Source: Saccharopolyspora sp. SCSIO 74807
Lineage (GTDB): Bacteria > Actinomycetota > Actinomycetes > Mycobacteriales > Pseudonocardiaceae
Assembly (NCBI RefSeq): GCF_037023755.1
Contig: NZ_CP146100.1
Location: forward strand, 434,001 to 498,000
DNA length: 64,000 nt
Reading direction: 5' to 3'
Shown: positions 34,910 to 46,530 of the stretch, in pieces
Layout: each line of letters begins with the position of its first letter
Position numbering within the stretch: position 1 is the first letter of the stretch
Notes under the pieces: model-generated
Told to the model about the DNA's origin: nothing
The model's database searches: none
Seen by the model: the letters and a program-made list of their open reading frames with translations, nothing else
Position numbers and translations under genes: made by a program

Positions 34910-35368
34910 TCAGAGCGTCTTGGTGAAAAACAGCGCCGACGGGTCGTCGCCGTAATGCCCGTACGGCGGAATCGGGACGTAACCGGCGGAGCGGTACAAC
35001 GCGATGGCCTCCGGCTGGTGCACGCCCGTCTCCAGCAGGATTCGGACGTGCCCGGCCGCGGCGGCACGCTTTTCCAGCTCGGCGAGCATCAGCCGGGACA
35101 GCCCGTGCCCGCGCGCGTCCGGCGGCACGTACATCCGCTTCAGCTCCGCACCCCGCAGGCCGTCTGCGTCGACCGTCCGCCACGCCCCCGATGCCACCGC
35201 CCGGCCCTCGCGGTACCCGACCAGGAAAGCGCCGTTCGGCGCCTGGAACTGCGCGGCCTCGACGAGGTCGCCGTCCGGCCCGCCGTACCGGACCACGTAC
35301 TCCTGCTGGAGTTCGGCGACCAGCCGTTGCGCGTCCGGGTGCCCGTAGCCCACTTCCTCGATCCGCAC
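34910..35368 (-). CDS. GNAT-family N-acetyltransferase (tandem copy 1)
   Basis: A 152-residue GNAT: LKRMYVPPDARGHGLSRLMLAELE carries the acetyl-CoA Q/RxxGxG/A loop, followed by ILLETGVHQPEAIALYRSAGYVPIPPYG. GTG start (VRIEEVGYGHPDA) marks the conserved N-terminus; no clear ribosome site. It starts 21 bp after the similar gene 35389-35877, so the two probably form an operon and arose by duplication. Substrate unknown. Confidence 0.8.
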   Translation of the reverse strand: MRIEEVGYGHPDAQRLVAELQQEYVVRYGGPDGDLVEAAQFQAPNGAFLVGYREGRAVASGAWRTVDADGLRGAELKRMYVPPDARGHGLSRLMLAELEKRAAAAGHVRILLETGVHQPEAIALYRSAGYVPIPPYGHYGDDPSALFFTKTL

Positions 35369-35388
35369 CCCGACCAGCTTACGTGCGG

Positions 35389-35877
35389 TCAATCGAGGGC
35401 TTTCTCGAACCAGTGGCGGGCGTATTCGTTGTCGTTGTAGGCGGGGATCTCCGCGTAGCCCGCCGAGCTGTACAGCCCCCTGGCTTCGCTCAGCTCCGCA
35501 GCGGTGTCCAACCGGACGGTGCGGCAACCGAGATCGCGGGCGCGCTGCTCCAGCTCCCGCAGCAACCGCCGGCCCGCGCCCAACCCCCGCAAGGCCGGGG
35601 AGATCCACATCCGGCGGATCTCCGCGATGCCGTGCTCGGCACGCACCGCGCCGCACCCGCTCACCCGTCCATCGCCGTCGCGGACCAGCAGGAAGCAACC
35701 GCGCGGCGGATCGAAGTCACCGGGCGCGGGCGGTGCGGCCCTGCCCGGATCGAAACCGGCCGGGAACCGTTCGCGCAGCTCGTCGATGTAGCACTGCAAT
35801 GCCACCGTGGCGTCCGCGCCGTCGATCGGCTCCGGGGTGATGGACAACGCTCGCTGCTCAGTTGATGCGTCCTGCAC
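35389..35877 (-). CDS. GNAT-family N-acetyltransferase (tandem copy 2)
   Basis: A 162-residue GNAT from a GTG start: IRRMWISPALRGLGAGRRLLRELE contains the acetyl-CoA loop, then VRLDTAAELSEARGLYSSAGYAEIPAYNDN. The layout and C-terminal motif parallel the neighbouring copy. It lies just past the terminator of the ATP-synthase operon. Substrate unknown. Confidence 0.8.
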   Translation of the reverse strand: MQDASTEQRALSITPEPIDGADATVALQCYIDELRERFPAGFDPGRAAPPAPGDFDPPRGCFLLVRDGDGRVSGCGAVRAEHGIAEIRRMWISPALRGLGAGRRLLRELEQRARDLGCRTVRLDTAAELSEARGLYSSAGYAEIPAYNDNEYARHWFEKALD

Positions 35878-35940
35878 GCGGCCCAGTCTCGCCCGGCGGC
35901 GGACTCCAGCGCCAGCAACTTTGCGGCGGTCCAGGCCACG

Positions 35941-35970
35941 AAAAACGCGCCCCGGTTCACCGAGGCGCGT
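35941..35970 (-). terminator. Intrinsic terminator of ATP synthase / DUF2550 operon
   Basis: On the minus strand, ACGCGCCTCGG (35970-35960), loop TGAA, CCGGGGCGCGT (35955-35945) form an 11-bp stem with one T-G wobble, directly followed by UUUU (35944-35941). It lies 19 bp beyond the DUF2550 stop. Confidence 0.9.
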
Positions 35971-35988
35971 CGCGAACGCGGTACCTGT

Positions 35989-36444
35989 TCAGGAAGCCCA
36001 GGGCACCGAATGGCCGGGCGGTGCGGACTCCAGCCAGGACAGGAATCCGGTGAGCGCGTCGGCACCCATCGCCACCTCGAGCTCCAGCCCGTTCTGCCGC
36101 GTCAGGTGCAGCACCGTCGACGCCTGCGGCAACGTGTAGGACTCGGCCAGCGACGGCTCCCGCCGCGCGGTGATCTCCACGTCCCCACGGTTGATCATCC
36201 AGTTCGGACCGGAGCGCAGGCTCAGCACCCGGTACCAGGTGAACTCCTCACCGCGGTACTGGGCGACGCCGAGGTGCCAACCGCGGGCTCCTTCACCGGT
36301 GCGCGTGCGCAGCGCCACGTCGATCCCGCCCGCGCGCAGCTGGAGGATCCGCCGCCGCGCGATGAACAACGCGCTCAGGCCGACCACCAGCAGGAGCAGT
36401 ACCAGCCCTGCACCGGCCAGAGACCACACGCCCGCGGAGCCCAT
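35989..36444 (-). CDS. DUF2550 membrane-anchored protein
   Basis: A 151-residue protein with one N-terminal membrane helix (LAGAGLVLLLLVVGLSALFIARRRIL) and a cytoplasmic or surface domain containing WHLGVAQYRGEEFTWYRVLSL and RREPSLAESYTLPQASTVL. This is DUF2550, which in mycobacteria (Rv1312) also follows atpC. Function unknown. It starts 13 bp after atpC and is the last gene before the terminator. Confidence 0.87.
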   Translation of the reverse strand: MGSAGVWSLAGAGLVLLLLVVGLSALFIARRRILQLRAGGIDVALRTRTGEGARGWHLGVAQYRGEEFTWYRVLSLRSGPNWMINRGDVEITARREPSLAESYTLPQASTVLHLTRQNGLELEVAMGADALTGFLSWLESAPPGHSVPWAS

Positions 36445-36457
36445 CTGCAGCGGCCCG

Positions 36458-36823
36458 TCAGGCGGAGTGCCCCGCCGCGCGCAGTCGGCTCAGCGCCCTG
36501 GTCTTGGCCTCTTCGTCGTCGCCCTTGGCCTCTTCGCGGGCACGCGCGACGTCGACCTCCTGGGCCAGTTCCGCGGACTCCGCCAGCACACTCACCCCGT
36601 CGGCGGTCACGGACAGGAACCCGCCCTGCACCGCTGCGGTCACCGTGTCCTGGTCGGACGTCGTGATCTTGACGACGCCGCCCTCCACCAGCTGGCCGAG
36701 CATCGGCTCGTGGTTCGGCAGGATGCCGATCTCACCCTCGGTCGTCTGGGCCACCACCGCGGTCGCTTCACCGGACCACAGGCGGCGCTCCACGGCGACC
36801 AGTTGGACGGACATGTTGGCCAC
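36458..36823 (-). CDS. atpC: ATP synthase epsilon subunit
   Basis: A 121-residue epsilon subunit: [40 protein letters not shown] split over the N-terminal beta-barrel, then a short C-terminal helical part [18 protein letters not shown]. The length matches M. tuberculosis epsilon (121 residues). GTG at 36823 is preferred because GAAGGAG lies 6-8 bases upstream; MSVQ three codons later is the alternative. Unusually, 295 bp containing two hairpins separate it from atpD. Confidence 0.93.
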   Translation of the reverse strand: MANMSVQLVAVERRLWSGEATAVVAQTTEGEIGILPNHEPMLGQLVEGGVVKITTSDQDTVTAAVQGGFLSVTADGVSVLAESAELAQEVDVARAREEAKGDDEEAKTRALSRLRAAGHSA

Positions 36824-36846
36824 GCGCGTCTCCTTCGTCAGGTGTA

Positions 36847-36868
36847 CCGCCCGCAGTCTAGCGGGCGG
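36847..36868 (-). promoter_or_regulatory. Leader hairpin just upstream of atpC, with possible internal -10
   Basis: CCGCCCGC-AGTCTA-GCGGGCGG is a perfect 8-bp stem ending 23 bases before the atpC start. Read on the minus strand, its loop is TAGACT, which matches a -10 promoter box, so it could be either an RNA leader or part of a separate atpC promoter. The two readings cannot be separated from sequence. Confidence 0.4.
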
Positions 36869-37081
36869 CGGACGGGTGTTCTCCGAAGGGCCGAACAGGG
36901 GCGATCCGCGGTGCGGGCCGCCACCGGGCGAGCACACCCGGTCGATCGCGAACGACTTCCGGTTTGTTTCACCAGCGCGCGAACCGGGGCAGCACGGCCT
37001 CGCGGCCCGATCGCCGAAGCACTCCGGCGTCAGCAAAAGGTCGGGATCCGACGAGGACCCCGACCCGCTGCCGCCGGAAGA

Positions 37082-37112
37082 TCCCCGCCGCCGACCGCGG
37101 TCGCGGCGGGGA
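37082..37112 (-). terminator. Hairpin immediately after atpD
   Basis: Stem TCCCCGCCGC (37082-37091) and GCGGCGGGGA (37103-37112), 10 bp perfect, with a self-complementary loop; it begins 6 bases after the atpD stop on the minus strand. No U-tract follows. It may reduce read-through into atpC or mark an RNA-processing site. Confidence 0.6.
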
Positions 37113-37118
37113 CCGGAC

Positions 37119-39471
<2,353 letters not shown>

Positions 39472-39482
39472 GAGCTACCCGG

Positions 39483-41126
39483 TCACTTCTTCGGGGCGGG
39501 CTTGTTGACCTGGACGGTTTCCTGGCCCACCGCGTTCGCGTCCATCGCGTCGGCCTCGGCCTCCGCGGTGACCGCGGAACCGTCGGCGGCGGTGAACTGC
39601 TTCTTGAACTCCTCGACCGCGTCCACGACGATCTGCTGGCCGTCGTCGGAGAACTTCTTGGACTCCACGATGTCCTTGAGCACCGACTCGTGGGTGCGGC
39701 GCAGGTAGGCGAGGAACTCGTTCTCGAAGCGCTGCACGTCGGCCGCCGGCACCGTGTCCACGTGGCCCTGGGTGCCGAGGAACAGCGAGACGACCTCTTC
39801 CTCGACCGGCATCGGCTCGCCCTGGCCCTGCTTGAGGATCTCCATCAGGCGGGCACCGCGGTCGAGCTGCGCCTTGGACGCCGCGTCGAGGTCGGAGGCG
39901 AACGCGGAGAACGCCTCCAGCTCGCGGAACTGCGCCAGGTCGATCTTCAGCGAGCCGGTGACGTTCTTCATCGCCTTGATCTGCGCGGAACCGCCGACGC
40001 GGGACACCGAGATGCCGACGTCGATCGCGGGGCGCTGACCGGAGTTGAACAGGTCCGACTGCAGGAAGCACTGGCCGTCGGTGATGGAGATGACGTTGGT
40101 CGGAATGTAGGCCGACACGTCGTTGGCCTTGGTCTCGATGATCGGCAGCCCGGTCATCGAACCGCCGCCCATGTCGCTGGAGAGCTTCGCGCAGCGCTCC
40201 AGCAGCCGGGAGTGCAGGTAGAACACGTCGCCCGGGTACGCCTCGCGGCCCGGCGGGCGGCGCAGCAGCAGCGAGATCGCGCGGTAGGCCTCGGCCTGCT
40301 TGGTGAGGTCGTCGAACACGATCAGGACGTGCTTGCCCTGGTACATCCAGTGCTGGCCGAGCGCGGAGCCCGCGTAGGGCGCCAGCCACTTCAGACCCGG
40401 CGAGTCCGAGGCCGGGGCGGCGACGACGGTCGTGTAGGCCGAGGCGCCCGACTCGTCCAGCTGCCGCTTCACGCCGGCGATCGTGGAGCCCTTCTGGCCG
40501 ATCGCGACGTAGATGCAGTGCACCTGCTTCTCGGGGTCGCCGCTTTCCCAGTTGCTCTTCTGGTTGATGATCGTGTCGATCGCGACCGTGGTCTTGCCGG
40601 TCTTGCGGTCGCCGATCAGCAGCTGCCGCTGGCCGCGGCCGATCGGGGTCATCGAGTCGATCGCCTTGATGCCGGTCTGCATCGGCTCGCGCACTTCCTG
40701 GCGCTGGACCACCGAGGCGGCCTGCAGCTCCAGCTGGCGCTGGGCGTCCGGCTTGACCTCGCCGAGCCCGTCGATCGGGTCGCCCAGCGGGTTCACCACG
40801 CGGCCGAGGAAGCCGTCGCCGACCGGGATGGACAGCACCTTGCCGGTGCGCCGGACCTCCTGGCCCTCCTCGATGCTCTCCGACTCACCGAGGATCACCG
40901 CGCCGATCTCCTGGGCTTCCAGGTTCATCGCGACGCCGTAGATGCCGCCGGGGAACTCCAGCAGCTCCTCGGTCATGACCGAAGGCAGGCCCTCGACATG
41001 GGCGATGCCGTCACCGGTATCGGTGACGACCCCGACCTCCTCGCGGCTGACCTCCGGGGAGTAGCTGGAGACGTACTTCTCGATCGCACTGCGGATCTCG
41101 TCCGACGAGATCGTCAGCTCCGCCAT
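39483..41126 (-). CDS. atpA: ATP synthase alpha subunit
   Basis: A 547-residue alpha subunit: [19 protein letters not shown], Walker [16 protein letters not shown], and arginine-finger region [15 protein letters not shown]. It is about 35 residues longer than E. coli AtpA; the extra C-terminal tail after KKQFTAADG is charged and resembles the mycobacterial C-terminal extension that suppresses ATP hydrolysis. The tail sequence itself differs and its effect here is inferred. Confidence 0.96.
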   Translation of the reverse strand: MAELTISSDEIRSAIEKYVSSYSPEVSREEVGVVTDTGDGIAHVEGLPSVMTEELLEFPGGIYGVAMNLEAQEIGAVILGESESIEEGQEVRRTGKVLSIPVGDGFLGRVVNPLGDPIDGLGEVKPDAQRQLELQAASVVQRQEVREPMQTGIKAIDSMTPIGRGQRQLLIGDRKTGKTTVAIDTIINQKSNWESGDPEKQVHCIYVAIGQKGSTIAGVKRQLDESGASAYTTVVAAPASDSPGLKWLAPYAGSALGQHWMYQGKHVLIVFDDLTKQAEAYRAISLLLRRPPGREAYPGDVFYLHSRLLERCAKLSSDMGGGSMTGLPIIETKANDVSAYIPTNVISITDGQCFLQSDLFNSGQRPAIDVGISVSRVGGSAQIKAMKNVTGSLKIDLAQFRELEAFSAFASDLDAASKAQLDRGARLMEILKQGQGEPMPVEEEVVSLFLGTQGHVDTVPAADVQRFENEFLAYLRRTHESVLKDIVESKKFSDDGQQIVVDAVEEFKKQFTAADGSAVTAEAEADAMDANAVGQETVQVNKPAPKK

Positions 41127-41188
41127 GTCTCGTTCCTGCTCTCGGTTCGTTCTCTGGGAGGAAGTTCTTCGCCGGCTGCGCCTCGCCG

Positions 41189-42019
41189 CTAGTCGGCCAG
41201 GTCGCGCCGAAGGGACTGCAAGCGGCCCGCGATGGTGCCGTCGATGACCTCGTCACCGATCCGGATCAGCAGGCCGCCGACCACGTCCGGATCCACTTCC
41301 AGGTGGACCGCGATGGGCCGCGAGTAGATCCGCTGCAAGGTGGCTGCGAGCCGCTGCTGCTGCTCGTCGGAAAGCGCCACGGCCGACCGCACGTGCGCCA
41401 CCGACCGCTCCCGGCGCTTGGCCGAGAGTTCCGCGAGCTCTTCCAGGCCCTCGCTGATCCGCCCGCCCCGCGGGTGTTCCACGAGCTGGCGCACCAGCGT
41501 CTGGGTGACCGGCTCGACCTTGCCGCCGAGCAGGTCGTCGACCACGACCGCCTTGCCCTCCGGGGAACCGGCCGGGTCGGCCAGCAGCCGTTCCAGCGGC
41601 AGGTCCGCACCGATGATCCGGCCCAGCCGGAACAGCTCGTCCTCGACGGCATCCAGCCGACCGGCCCGCTCGGCCTGCACCAGCAGCGCCACCCGCGCCA
41701 GCCGTTCCAGGCCGCGGACCAGGTCCTTGGCGCTGGACCACCGGGCGCGGACGGCCTCGGTCACCACCGGCAGCGACCGCTGGCCGAGCTTGCCCGCCAG
41801 CAGGTCCTTGACCAGGTCCTCCCTGGTCCCGGGCGCGGTCGAGGCGTCGGCCAGCGCGCGGCGCAGGGTCGACTCGCGACCCAGCAACGCGGCCACGCCG
41901 AACAGCTCGTCGGCCAGACCGGTGATCTCCGCGGCCCCGGCCCCGTCGGTGGCCTGCAACAGCTGCAGCTCGGTGGCTGCCAGCGCGTCGCGGCTCGCGG
42001 CGTTCACGAGGGTGCTCAA
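41189..42019 (-). CDS. atpH: ATP synthase delta subunit
   Basis: About 276 residues, longer than the roughly 180 of E. coli delta but normal for actinobacteria. It opens with [16 protein letters not shown] and ends [30 protein letters not shown], the conserved OSCP/delta C-terminus. The start is uncertain: TTG at 42019 has a GGAG very close upstream; a GTG four codons later is possible. Unlike mycobacteria, delta is not fused to a b-type subunit. Confidence 0.92.
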   Translation of the reverse strand: MSTLVNAASRDALAATELQLLQATDGAGAAEITGLADELFGVAALLGRESTLRRALADASTAPGTREDLVKDLLAGKLGQRSLPVVTEAVRARWSSAKDLVRGLERLARVALLVQAERAGRLDAVEDELFRLGRIIGADLPLERLLADPAGSPEGKAVVVDDLLGGKVEPVTQTLVRQLVEHPRGGRISEGLEELAELSAKRRERSVAHVRSAVALSDEQQQRLAATLQRIYSRPIAVHLEVDPDVVGGLLIRIGDEVIDGTIAGRLQSLRRDLAD

Positions 42020-42089
42020 CTCTCCAGGGCCTTTCGCTCTCGGGGCACTTCCGGTGACCACATCATGTGCGTGCTCCTCGCACCCCTGC

Positions 42090-42653
42090 CTACCTGCCGG
42101 ACGGTGCCGAACCGGACGGTGCGGAGGTGGACTCCAGCTCGTCGAGGAACCGGTCCACGGTGCCGCGCTGCCGGGTTTCGTCCTCCAGGGACTCCCCGAC
42201 GATACGTCCCGCCAGGTCGACCGCCTGCCGTCCGAGGTCGGAACGCAGCTCCGCGATGATCTGCGAACGCTGCGCGGCGAGCTGGTTCTGGCCCTGCGTG
42301 ACGATCCGCTCGGACTCCGTCTGCGCCTGAGCCCGCATCTCCTCGACGATCTGCTGGCCCTCGGCCCGCGCGTCGTCCCGGATCCGGGCCGCCTCGGCAC
42401 GAGCCTCGGCGAGCTGCGACTTGTACTGCTCCAACGTCCGCTGAGCCTCCGCCTGCGCCTGCTCGGCGCGGGCGATGCCGCCTTCGATCCGCTCGCTGCG
42501 TTCCGCGTAGACCTTCTCGAAGCGCGGAACGGCGTACTTCCAGAGCACGAACAGCAGGATCAGGAAGGCGATCAGCCCGACGACGATCTCGGTCGGAGCA
42601 GGGAGGACCGGGTTGTGGCCGCCCGCGGCCAGCAACGTCTGCGTCTTCACCAT
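42090..42653 (-). CDS. atpF: ATP synthase b subunit
   Basis: A 187-residue b subunit: one N-terminal membrane helix ([22 protein letters not shown]) followed by a long polar, Ala/Gln/Glu-rich coiled coil typical of the peripheral stalk. ATG start. It joins F0 to the delta subunit. Confidence 0.95.
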   Translation of the reverse strand: MVKTQTLLAAGGHNPVLPAPTEIVVGLIAFLILLFVLWKYAVPRFEKVYAERSERIEGGIARAEQAQAEAQRTLEQYKSQLAEARAEAARIRDDARAEGQQIVEEMRAQAQTESERIVTQGQNQLAAQRSQIIAELRSDLGRQAVDLAGRIVGESLEDETRQRGTVDRFLDELESTSAPSGSAPSGR

Positions 42654-42683
42654 GACGTCTCCCTACGCTTCAGTGCCGGATTG

Positions 42684-42941
42684 TCACGCGTTGGAGGCGA
42701 TGAAGTAGATGACCAGGCCGATCAGGGCGAGCACCTCGACCAGCACGAACGAGATCCACGCGATGCCCTGCAGCTGACCCTGGGCCTCCGGCTGGCGGGC
42801 GGTGCCGTTGATGACCGCGGCCCAGATCAGGCCGACGCCGACGCCGGGGCCGATGGCGCCCAGGCCGTAGCCGATGGCGGCGAGACCGGGGTTCATGTTC
42901 GTCGCGGCTTCGGCGGCCTGCGCAAGAACGATGTTGCTCAC
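42684..42941 (-). CDS. atpE: ATP synthase c subunit
   Basis: An 85-residue c subunit of two membrane helices, with loop [11 protein letters not shown] and the proton-carrying glutamate in [16 protein letters not shown] at 42941 is preferred because GAAAGG lies 8 bases upstream; the alternative GTG at 42947 has only 2 bases of spacing. No Na+-type ligand pattern is evident, so the enzyme is presumably H+-driven. The helix 2 region corresponds to the bedaquiline site of mycobacterial AtpE. Confidence 0.96.
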   Translation of the reverse strand: MSNIVLAQAAEAATNMNPGLAAIGYGLGAIGPGVGVGLIWAAVINGTARQPEAQGQLQGIAWISFVLVEVLALIGLVIYFIASNA

Positions 42942-43001
42942 TTTCACTACCTTTCAACTCGGTCCGCGCTCATGCGCGGATCGGAGGTCTTGGTCTTGCT
43001 C

Positions 43002-43781
43002 TCAGTGCTCCTGGGCGAGCGCGCTGCCGATGAAGTTGGCGGTCAGCAACGCGAAGATGTACGCCTGCAGCACTTGGATCAGGGCTTCGACGAACGTCAA
43101 GGCAATGGCGAAGGCGAAGGCGACGATCGAGACCGGCTTGAACGCCGCACCCGCCTCAACGAGCAGGTACTCCCCGCCCAGGGCGAACACCATCAGGATC
43201 AGGTGCCCGGCGAACATCGCGGCGAACACCCGGATGGCCAGCGCGACCGGCTGGGCGATGAACTTCTGGAAGAACTCGATCGGTGCGAGCAGCACGTAGA
43301 TCGGCTTGGGCACGCCCGGGGGGAACATGACGTGCTTGAAGTAGCCGAGGAACCCGTGCCTGGCGAAACCGACCGTGTGGATGACCACGTACGCCACCAG
43401 GAACAGCGCCACCGGGAAGCCGATGCGCGACATGGTGGGGAACTGGATGAGCGGGATGATCCCGAAGATGTTGTTCACCAGCACGAACGTGAACAGCGCG
43501 AAGATCAGCGGTACGAACCGGCGGAACTCCTTGGCGCCGATCTGGTCCCGCGCGATGTTGTTCCGGCTGAACTCGTAGAGGAACTCGGCGACGAACTGGC
43601 CTTTGCCCGGCACCAGCTTCAGGTTGCGGGTGGCAACCAGGAAGTAGACGCCGATGATCAGTACGGAGAGTACGATCAGGATCATCGGCTTGGTGACGCC
43701 GCCGAAGATCGGCGGGAGGTCGAAAGCTTCCGCGCCCGGCGGTTGAAACTTTCCGCCTTGGGCCAGCACCAGCGCGCCCAA
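43002..43781 (-). CDS. atpB: ATP synthase a subunit
   Basis: A 259-residue F0 a subunit with about six membrane segments. The essential arginine lies in PVALAIRVFAAMFAGHLIL; other hallmarks are FVAEFLYEFSRNNI and ALTFVEALIQVLQAYIFALL. TTG start is chosen because GGAAGGAG lies 5 bases upstream. First core subunit of the operon; atpI lies 229 bp upstream. Confidence 0.94.
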   Translation of the reverse strand: MGALVLAQGGKFQPPGAEAFDLPPIFGGVTKPMILIVLSVLIIGVYFLVATRNLKLVPGKGQFVAEFLYEFSRNNIARDQIGAKEFRRFVPLIFALFTFVLVNNIFGIIPLIQFPTMSRIGFPVALFLVAYVVIHTVGFARHGFLGYFKHVMFPPGVPKPIYVLLAPIEFFQKFIAQPVALAIRVFAAMFAGHLILMVFALGGEYLLVEAGAAFKPVSIVAFAFAIALTFVEALIQVLQAYIFALLTANFIGSALAQEH

Positions 43782-43843
43782 CAGGGCTCCTTCCGGTTCT
43801 CCCGCGGTTCACACCGTCGGGCGAATCGTCATGATTTGCACTT

Positions 43844-43914
43844 AACGTACCTGATACGCGATCTGACACCTAAGTCGACCCCGTCACACGCGACATGTGC
43901 ACGATCGGTGTCAG
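43844..43914 (-). promoter_or_regulatory. Candidate atp operon promoter and inverted-repeat operator
   Basis: The 229-bp atpI-atpB space is notably AT-richer near here. On the minus strand TTAGGT (43873-43868), 18 bases, TACGTT (43849-43844) resembles -35/-10 boxes reading into atpB. An 8-bp inverted repeat CTGACACC (43863-43870) / GGTGTCAG (43907-43914) overlaps and flanks the -35, so could be a regulator site. Both assignments are tentative. Confidence 0.35.
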
Positions 43915-44010
43915 GTGATCACCCTCCGCACCAGGGCGACCAGGTCGAACCGGACGATACCAGCGGGTAACCCCATCTCCGGCACTACCCGCGAAGCACC
44001 GCCGAGACCG

Positions 44011-44472
44011 TCATTGACCAGGAACGACGACCGGGATCTTGGTTTTCCGGAACGCGACGACCTCGGAAGCGGCCCACACGATGATCGTGGCCAGCATGGT
44101 GAACGCCAGCGCGTAGGAGTGCAGGCCCTCGACTCCGCCGAGCAACGTCATCACGACCAGCAGCACCAGCATCTTCCCCATGTAGCCGCCGAGCGCGGCG
44201 ACCATGACGAACATCGGGTGCAGCCCGCCGGTCCAGCGCATCAGGCCGATCGTGAGCAGCGACGACCCGAACGCCACCACTCCGCCGACCAGCGCGCCGA
44301 ACACACCCGGCAGCCCTGCCAGCAAGCCGGAGACCAGGATCCCGAGCAGCACGACCACCACGCCCGGCCACACCGCGGTCCGCAGCATGGCGTCGGCCAG
44401 CTTGCGCACCGTCGCGGCGTGCGGGTTGCCCGCATCGGCGCCGTCGGCGCGCTGGTCGGTCGTCTCGCTCAT
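44011..44472 (-). CDS. atpI: AtpI-like membrane protein
   Basis: A 153-residue protein with four hydrophobic segments, including VVVVLLGILVSGLLAGLPGVFGALVGG and GYMGKMLVLLVVMTLL. Its place between wecA and atpB and its topology match ATP synthase protein I, a chaperone for c-ring assembly in other bacteria. ATG preceded by GAGGGGCC; its A overlaps the wecA stop (TGATG), so it is translationally coupled to wecA. Confidence 0.78.
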   Translation of the reverse strand: MSETTDQRADGADAGNPHAATVRKLADAMLRTAVWPGVVVVLLGILVSGLLAGLPGVFGALVGGVVAFGSSLLTIGLMRWTGGLHPMFVMVAALGGYMGKMLVLLVVMTLLGGVEGLHSYALAFTMLATIIVWAASEVVAFRKTKIPVVVPGQ

Positions 44473-45647
44473 CAGGCCCCTCGATCGGATCGCCACCGTT
44501 CGGCCATTCTCGGGATTGCGGAAATGATAGCGGCCGACAACACGCCCAATCCGACCACCCATGCCACGACCGCGGCGCTGAACAGCGTCAACGACACCGC
44601 GCCGAAGGCCAGCACCGCCGCCCACAGGTAGATGAGCAGCACCGCCCGGCGCTGCGAGTGCCCGATCTCCAGCAGCCGGTGGTGCAGGTGCATCTTGTCC
44701 GCGTGGAACGGGCTCTTGCCCGCGCGGGTGCGCCGCACCACCGCCATGATCAGGTCGAGCAGCGGCACGAACAGCACGGCGGCCAGCACCAGCAGCGGGG
44801 ACAGCAGCGCGAGCGCGTCCTTGCCGCCGAAACCGGCGTAATCGGCCTTGCCGGAGGCCGAAGTGCTCGCCGTCGCCAGCATCAGCCCGATCAGCATCGA
44901 TCCGGAGTCGCCCATGAAGATCCGCGCGGGCTGGAAGTTGAACGGCAGGAACCCCATGCACGCCCCGGCGATCGAGGCGGCGATCAGCGCGGGCGGGTAG
45001 GCGGTGACGTCGCCGCCGTGCTGCTGCAGCAGGCTCAGGCAGAACGCGCAGGTCGCGCTCGCGGCGATCAGGCCGATCCCGGAGGCCAGGCCGTCCAGGC
45101 CGTCCACGAAGTTCATCGCGTTGATCATCGTGACGACCAGCAGCACCGTGAGCAGCTGCCCCTGGTTGCTGTTGAGCACCATCAGCTGCCCGATGTGCCC
45201 CTCGGTGCCGCCCCACGGCACCCAGAAGCCGAACCACTGCACGCCGAACAGCACCAGGATCCCGGCCGCGGTGACCTGCCCGGCCAGCTTGGTCAGCGAG
45301 TCCAGCTCGAAGCGGTCGTCCAGCGCGCCGACCAGCACGATGACCCCGCCCGCCAGCAGCGCGGCGACCGCGTCCTTGGAGAAGTCGAAACCGCGTGAGA
45401 GCGCGGGCAGGTTGCTGGCCAGGAACATCGCGGCCAGCACTCCGCCGAACATCGCGACCCCGCCCATCCGCGGGATCGGCGTCAGGTGCACGTCCCGCTT
45501 GCGCGGGTAGGCGACCGCCCCCACGCGGATCGCCAGCAGCCGCACCAAGCCGGTCAGCAGGAAGGTCACCGCCGCCGCGGTGAGCAGCACCAACAGGTAC
45601 TCCCGCGCGGGCAGGCCGGCGGGAGCCCAGAGCGTCGAATTGTCCAT
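44472..45647 (-). CDS. wecA: Undecaprenyl-phosphate GlcNAc-1-phosphate transferase (WecA/MraY family)
   Basis: A 391-residue polyprenyl-phosphate sugar-1-phosphate transferase with about 11 membrane segments. Motifs: PRKRDVHLTPIPRMGG, the Mg-binding ALDDRFELD, catalytic NFVDGLDGLASG, FNFQPARIFMGDSGSM, and the sugar-specificity loop KMHLHHRLLEIGHSQRR. In mycobacteria the homologue (Rv1302) starts arabinogalactan linker synthesis and likewise precedes atpI. ATG start. Confidence 0.9.
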   Translation of the reverse strand: MDNSTLWAPAGLPAREYLLVLLTAAAVTFLLTGLVRLLAIRVGAVAYPRKRDVHLTPIPRMGGVAMFGGVLAAMFLASNLPALSRGFDFSKDAVAALLAGGVIVLVGALDDRFELDSLTKLAGQVTAAGILVLFGVQWFGFWVPWGGTEGHIGQLMVLNSNQGQLLTVLLVVTMINAMNFVDGLDGLASGIGLIAASATCAFCLSLLQQHGGDVTAYPPALIAASIAGACMGFLPFNFQPARIFMGDSGSMLIGLMLATASTSASGKADYAGFGGKDALALLSPLLVLAAVLFVPLLDLIMAVVRRTRAGKSPFHADKMHLHHRLLEIGHSQRRAVLLIYLWAAVLAFGAVSLTLFSAAVVAWVVGLGVLSAAIISAIPRMAERWRSDRGA

Positions 45648-45879
45648 GGCGGTGCTACCCGCGCGGGCCGGCGGCCCGGTCGGTCTTCAGCCCCCGGAAC
45701 GGCGTGTTCAAGCTCGGTGCTCCTCATCGCGTGGCACGTTGCGCATCCAGCACCAACGCTATCGGCACTCGGACGCGCCGCGAGCACCGGTCCGGATCAG
45801 CGAAGATCGATCCACTTCGGACGCGAGGAACCGGCGCGGGGGCCTTTCGCCCGCATGGCACTGGATCCGCGCACCGGGC

Positions 45880-46530
45880 TCACTGCGCGGGTTCGACCTC
45901 CACGCCCAGCACCTCGGCGAGCTGGTCGCGGCTGATCTCCCCCTCCCGCAGCACCCGCGGCTGCGACTGGGTGAGGTCGACGATCGTGGAGGCGACCGGC
46001 TCGCCGGACGGGCCGCCGTCGAGGTAGACGTCCACCGACTCGCCCAGCTGGTCCCGCGCTTCCTGCGCGGTGGCCGCGGGCGGCTGGCCGCTGCGGTTCG
46101 CGCTGGACACCGCCATCGGGCCGACCTCGCGCAGCAGGTCCAGCGCCACCGGGTGCAGCGGCATCCGCAGGTTCACCGTTCCCCGCGTGTTGCCCAGGTC
46201 CCAGGCCAGCGACGGGGCCTGCGGCAGCACCAGGGACAGCCCGCCGGGCCAGAACGCCTCGATCAGCGCGCGAGCCTGCCGGGACACCGACATGACCAGG
46301 CCGTCCACGGTGTTCCAGGAGCCGACCAGGACCGGCACCGGCATGTCGCGGCCGCGTCCCTTCGCGGTCAGCAGCGAGCCGACGGCTTCGGTGTCGAACG
46401 CGTCGGCGCCGATGCCGTAAACGGTGTCGGTGGGCAGGACGACGAGTCCGCCTGCTCGCACCGCGTTCGCGGCGGCGGTCAGGCCGGCCTCCCGGCCGTC
46501 CGGGCGGTTGCAGTCATGCACGGTGCTCAC
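45880..46530 (-). CDS. L-threonylcarbamoyladenylate synthase (Sua5/YrdC family)
   Basis: A 216-residue YrdC-fold protein: GGLVVLPTDTVYGIGADAFD (substrate site), KGRGRDMPVPVLVG, FWPGGLSLVLP, VNLRMPLHPVALDLLREVGPMAVSSANRSGQPP split over the conserved core. It makes threonylcarbamoyl-AMP for the tRNA t6A37 modification. GTG start at the conserved N-terminus. In M. tuberculosis it directly follows prmC; here prmC is about 14 kb away. Confidence 0.9.
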   Translation of the reverse strand: MSTVHDCNRPDGREAGLTAAANAVRAGGLVVLPTDTVYGIGADAFDTEAVGSLLTAKGRGRDMPVPVLVGSWNTVDGLVMSVSRQARALIEAFWPGGLSLVLPQAPSLAWDLGNTRGTVNLRMPLHPVALDLLREVGPMAVSSANRSGQPPAATAQEARDQLGESVDVYLDGGPSGEPVASTIVDLTQSQPRVLREGEISRDQLAEVLGVEVEPAQ

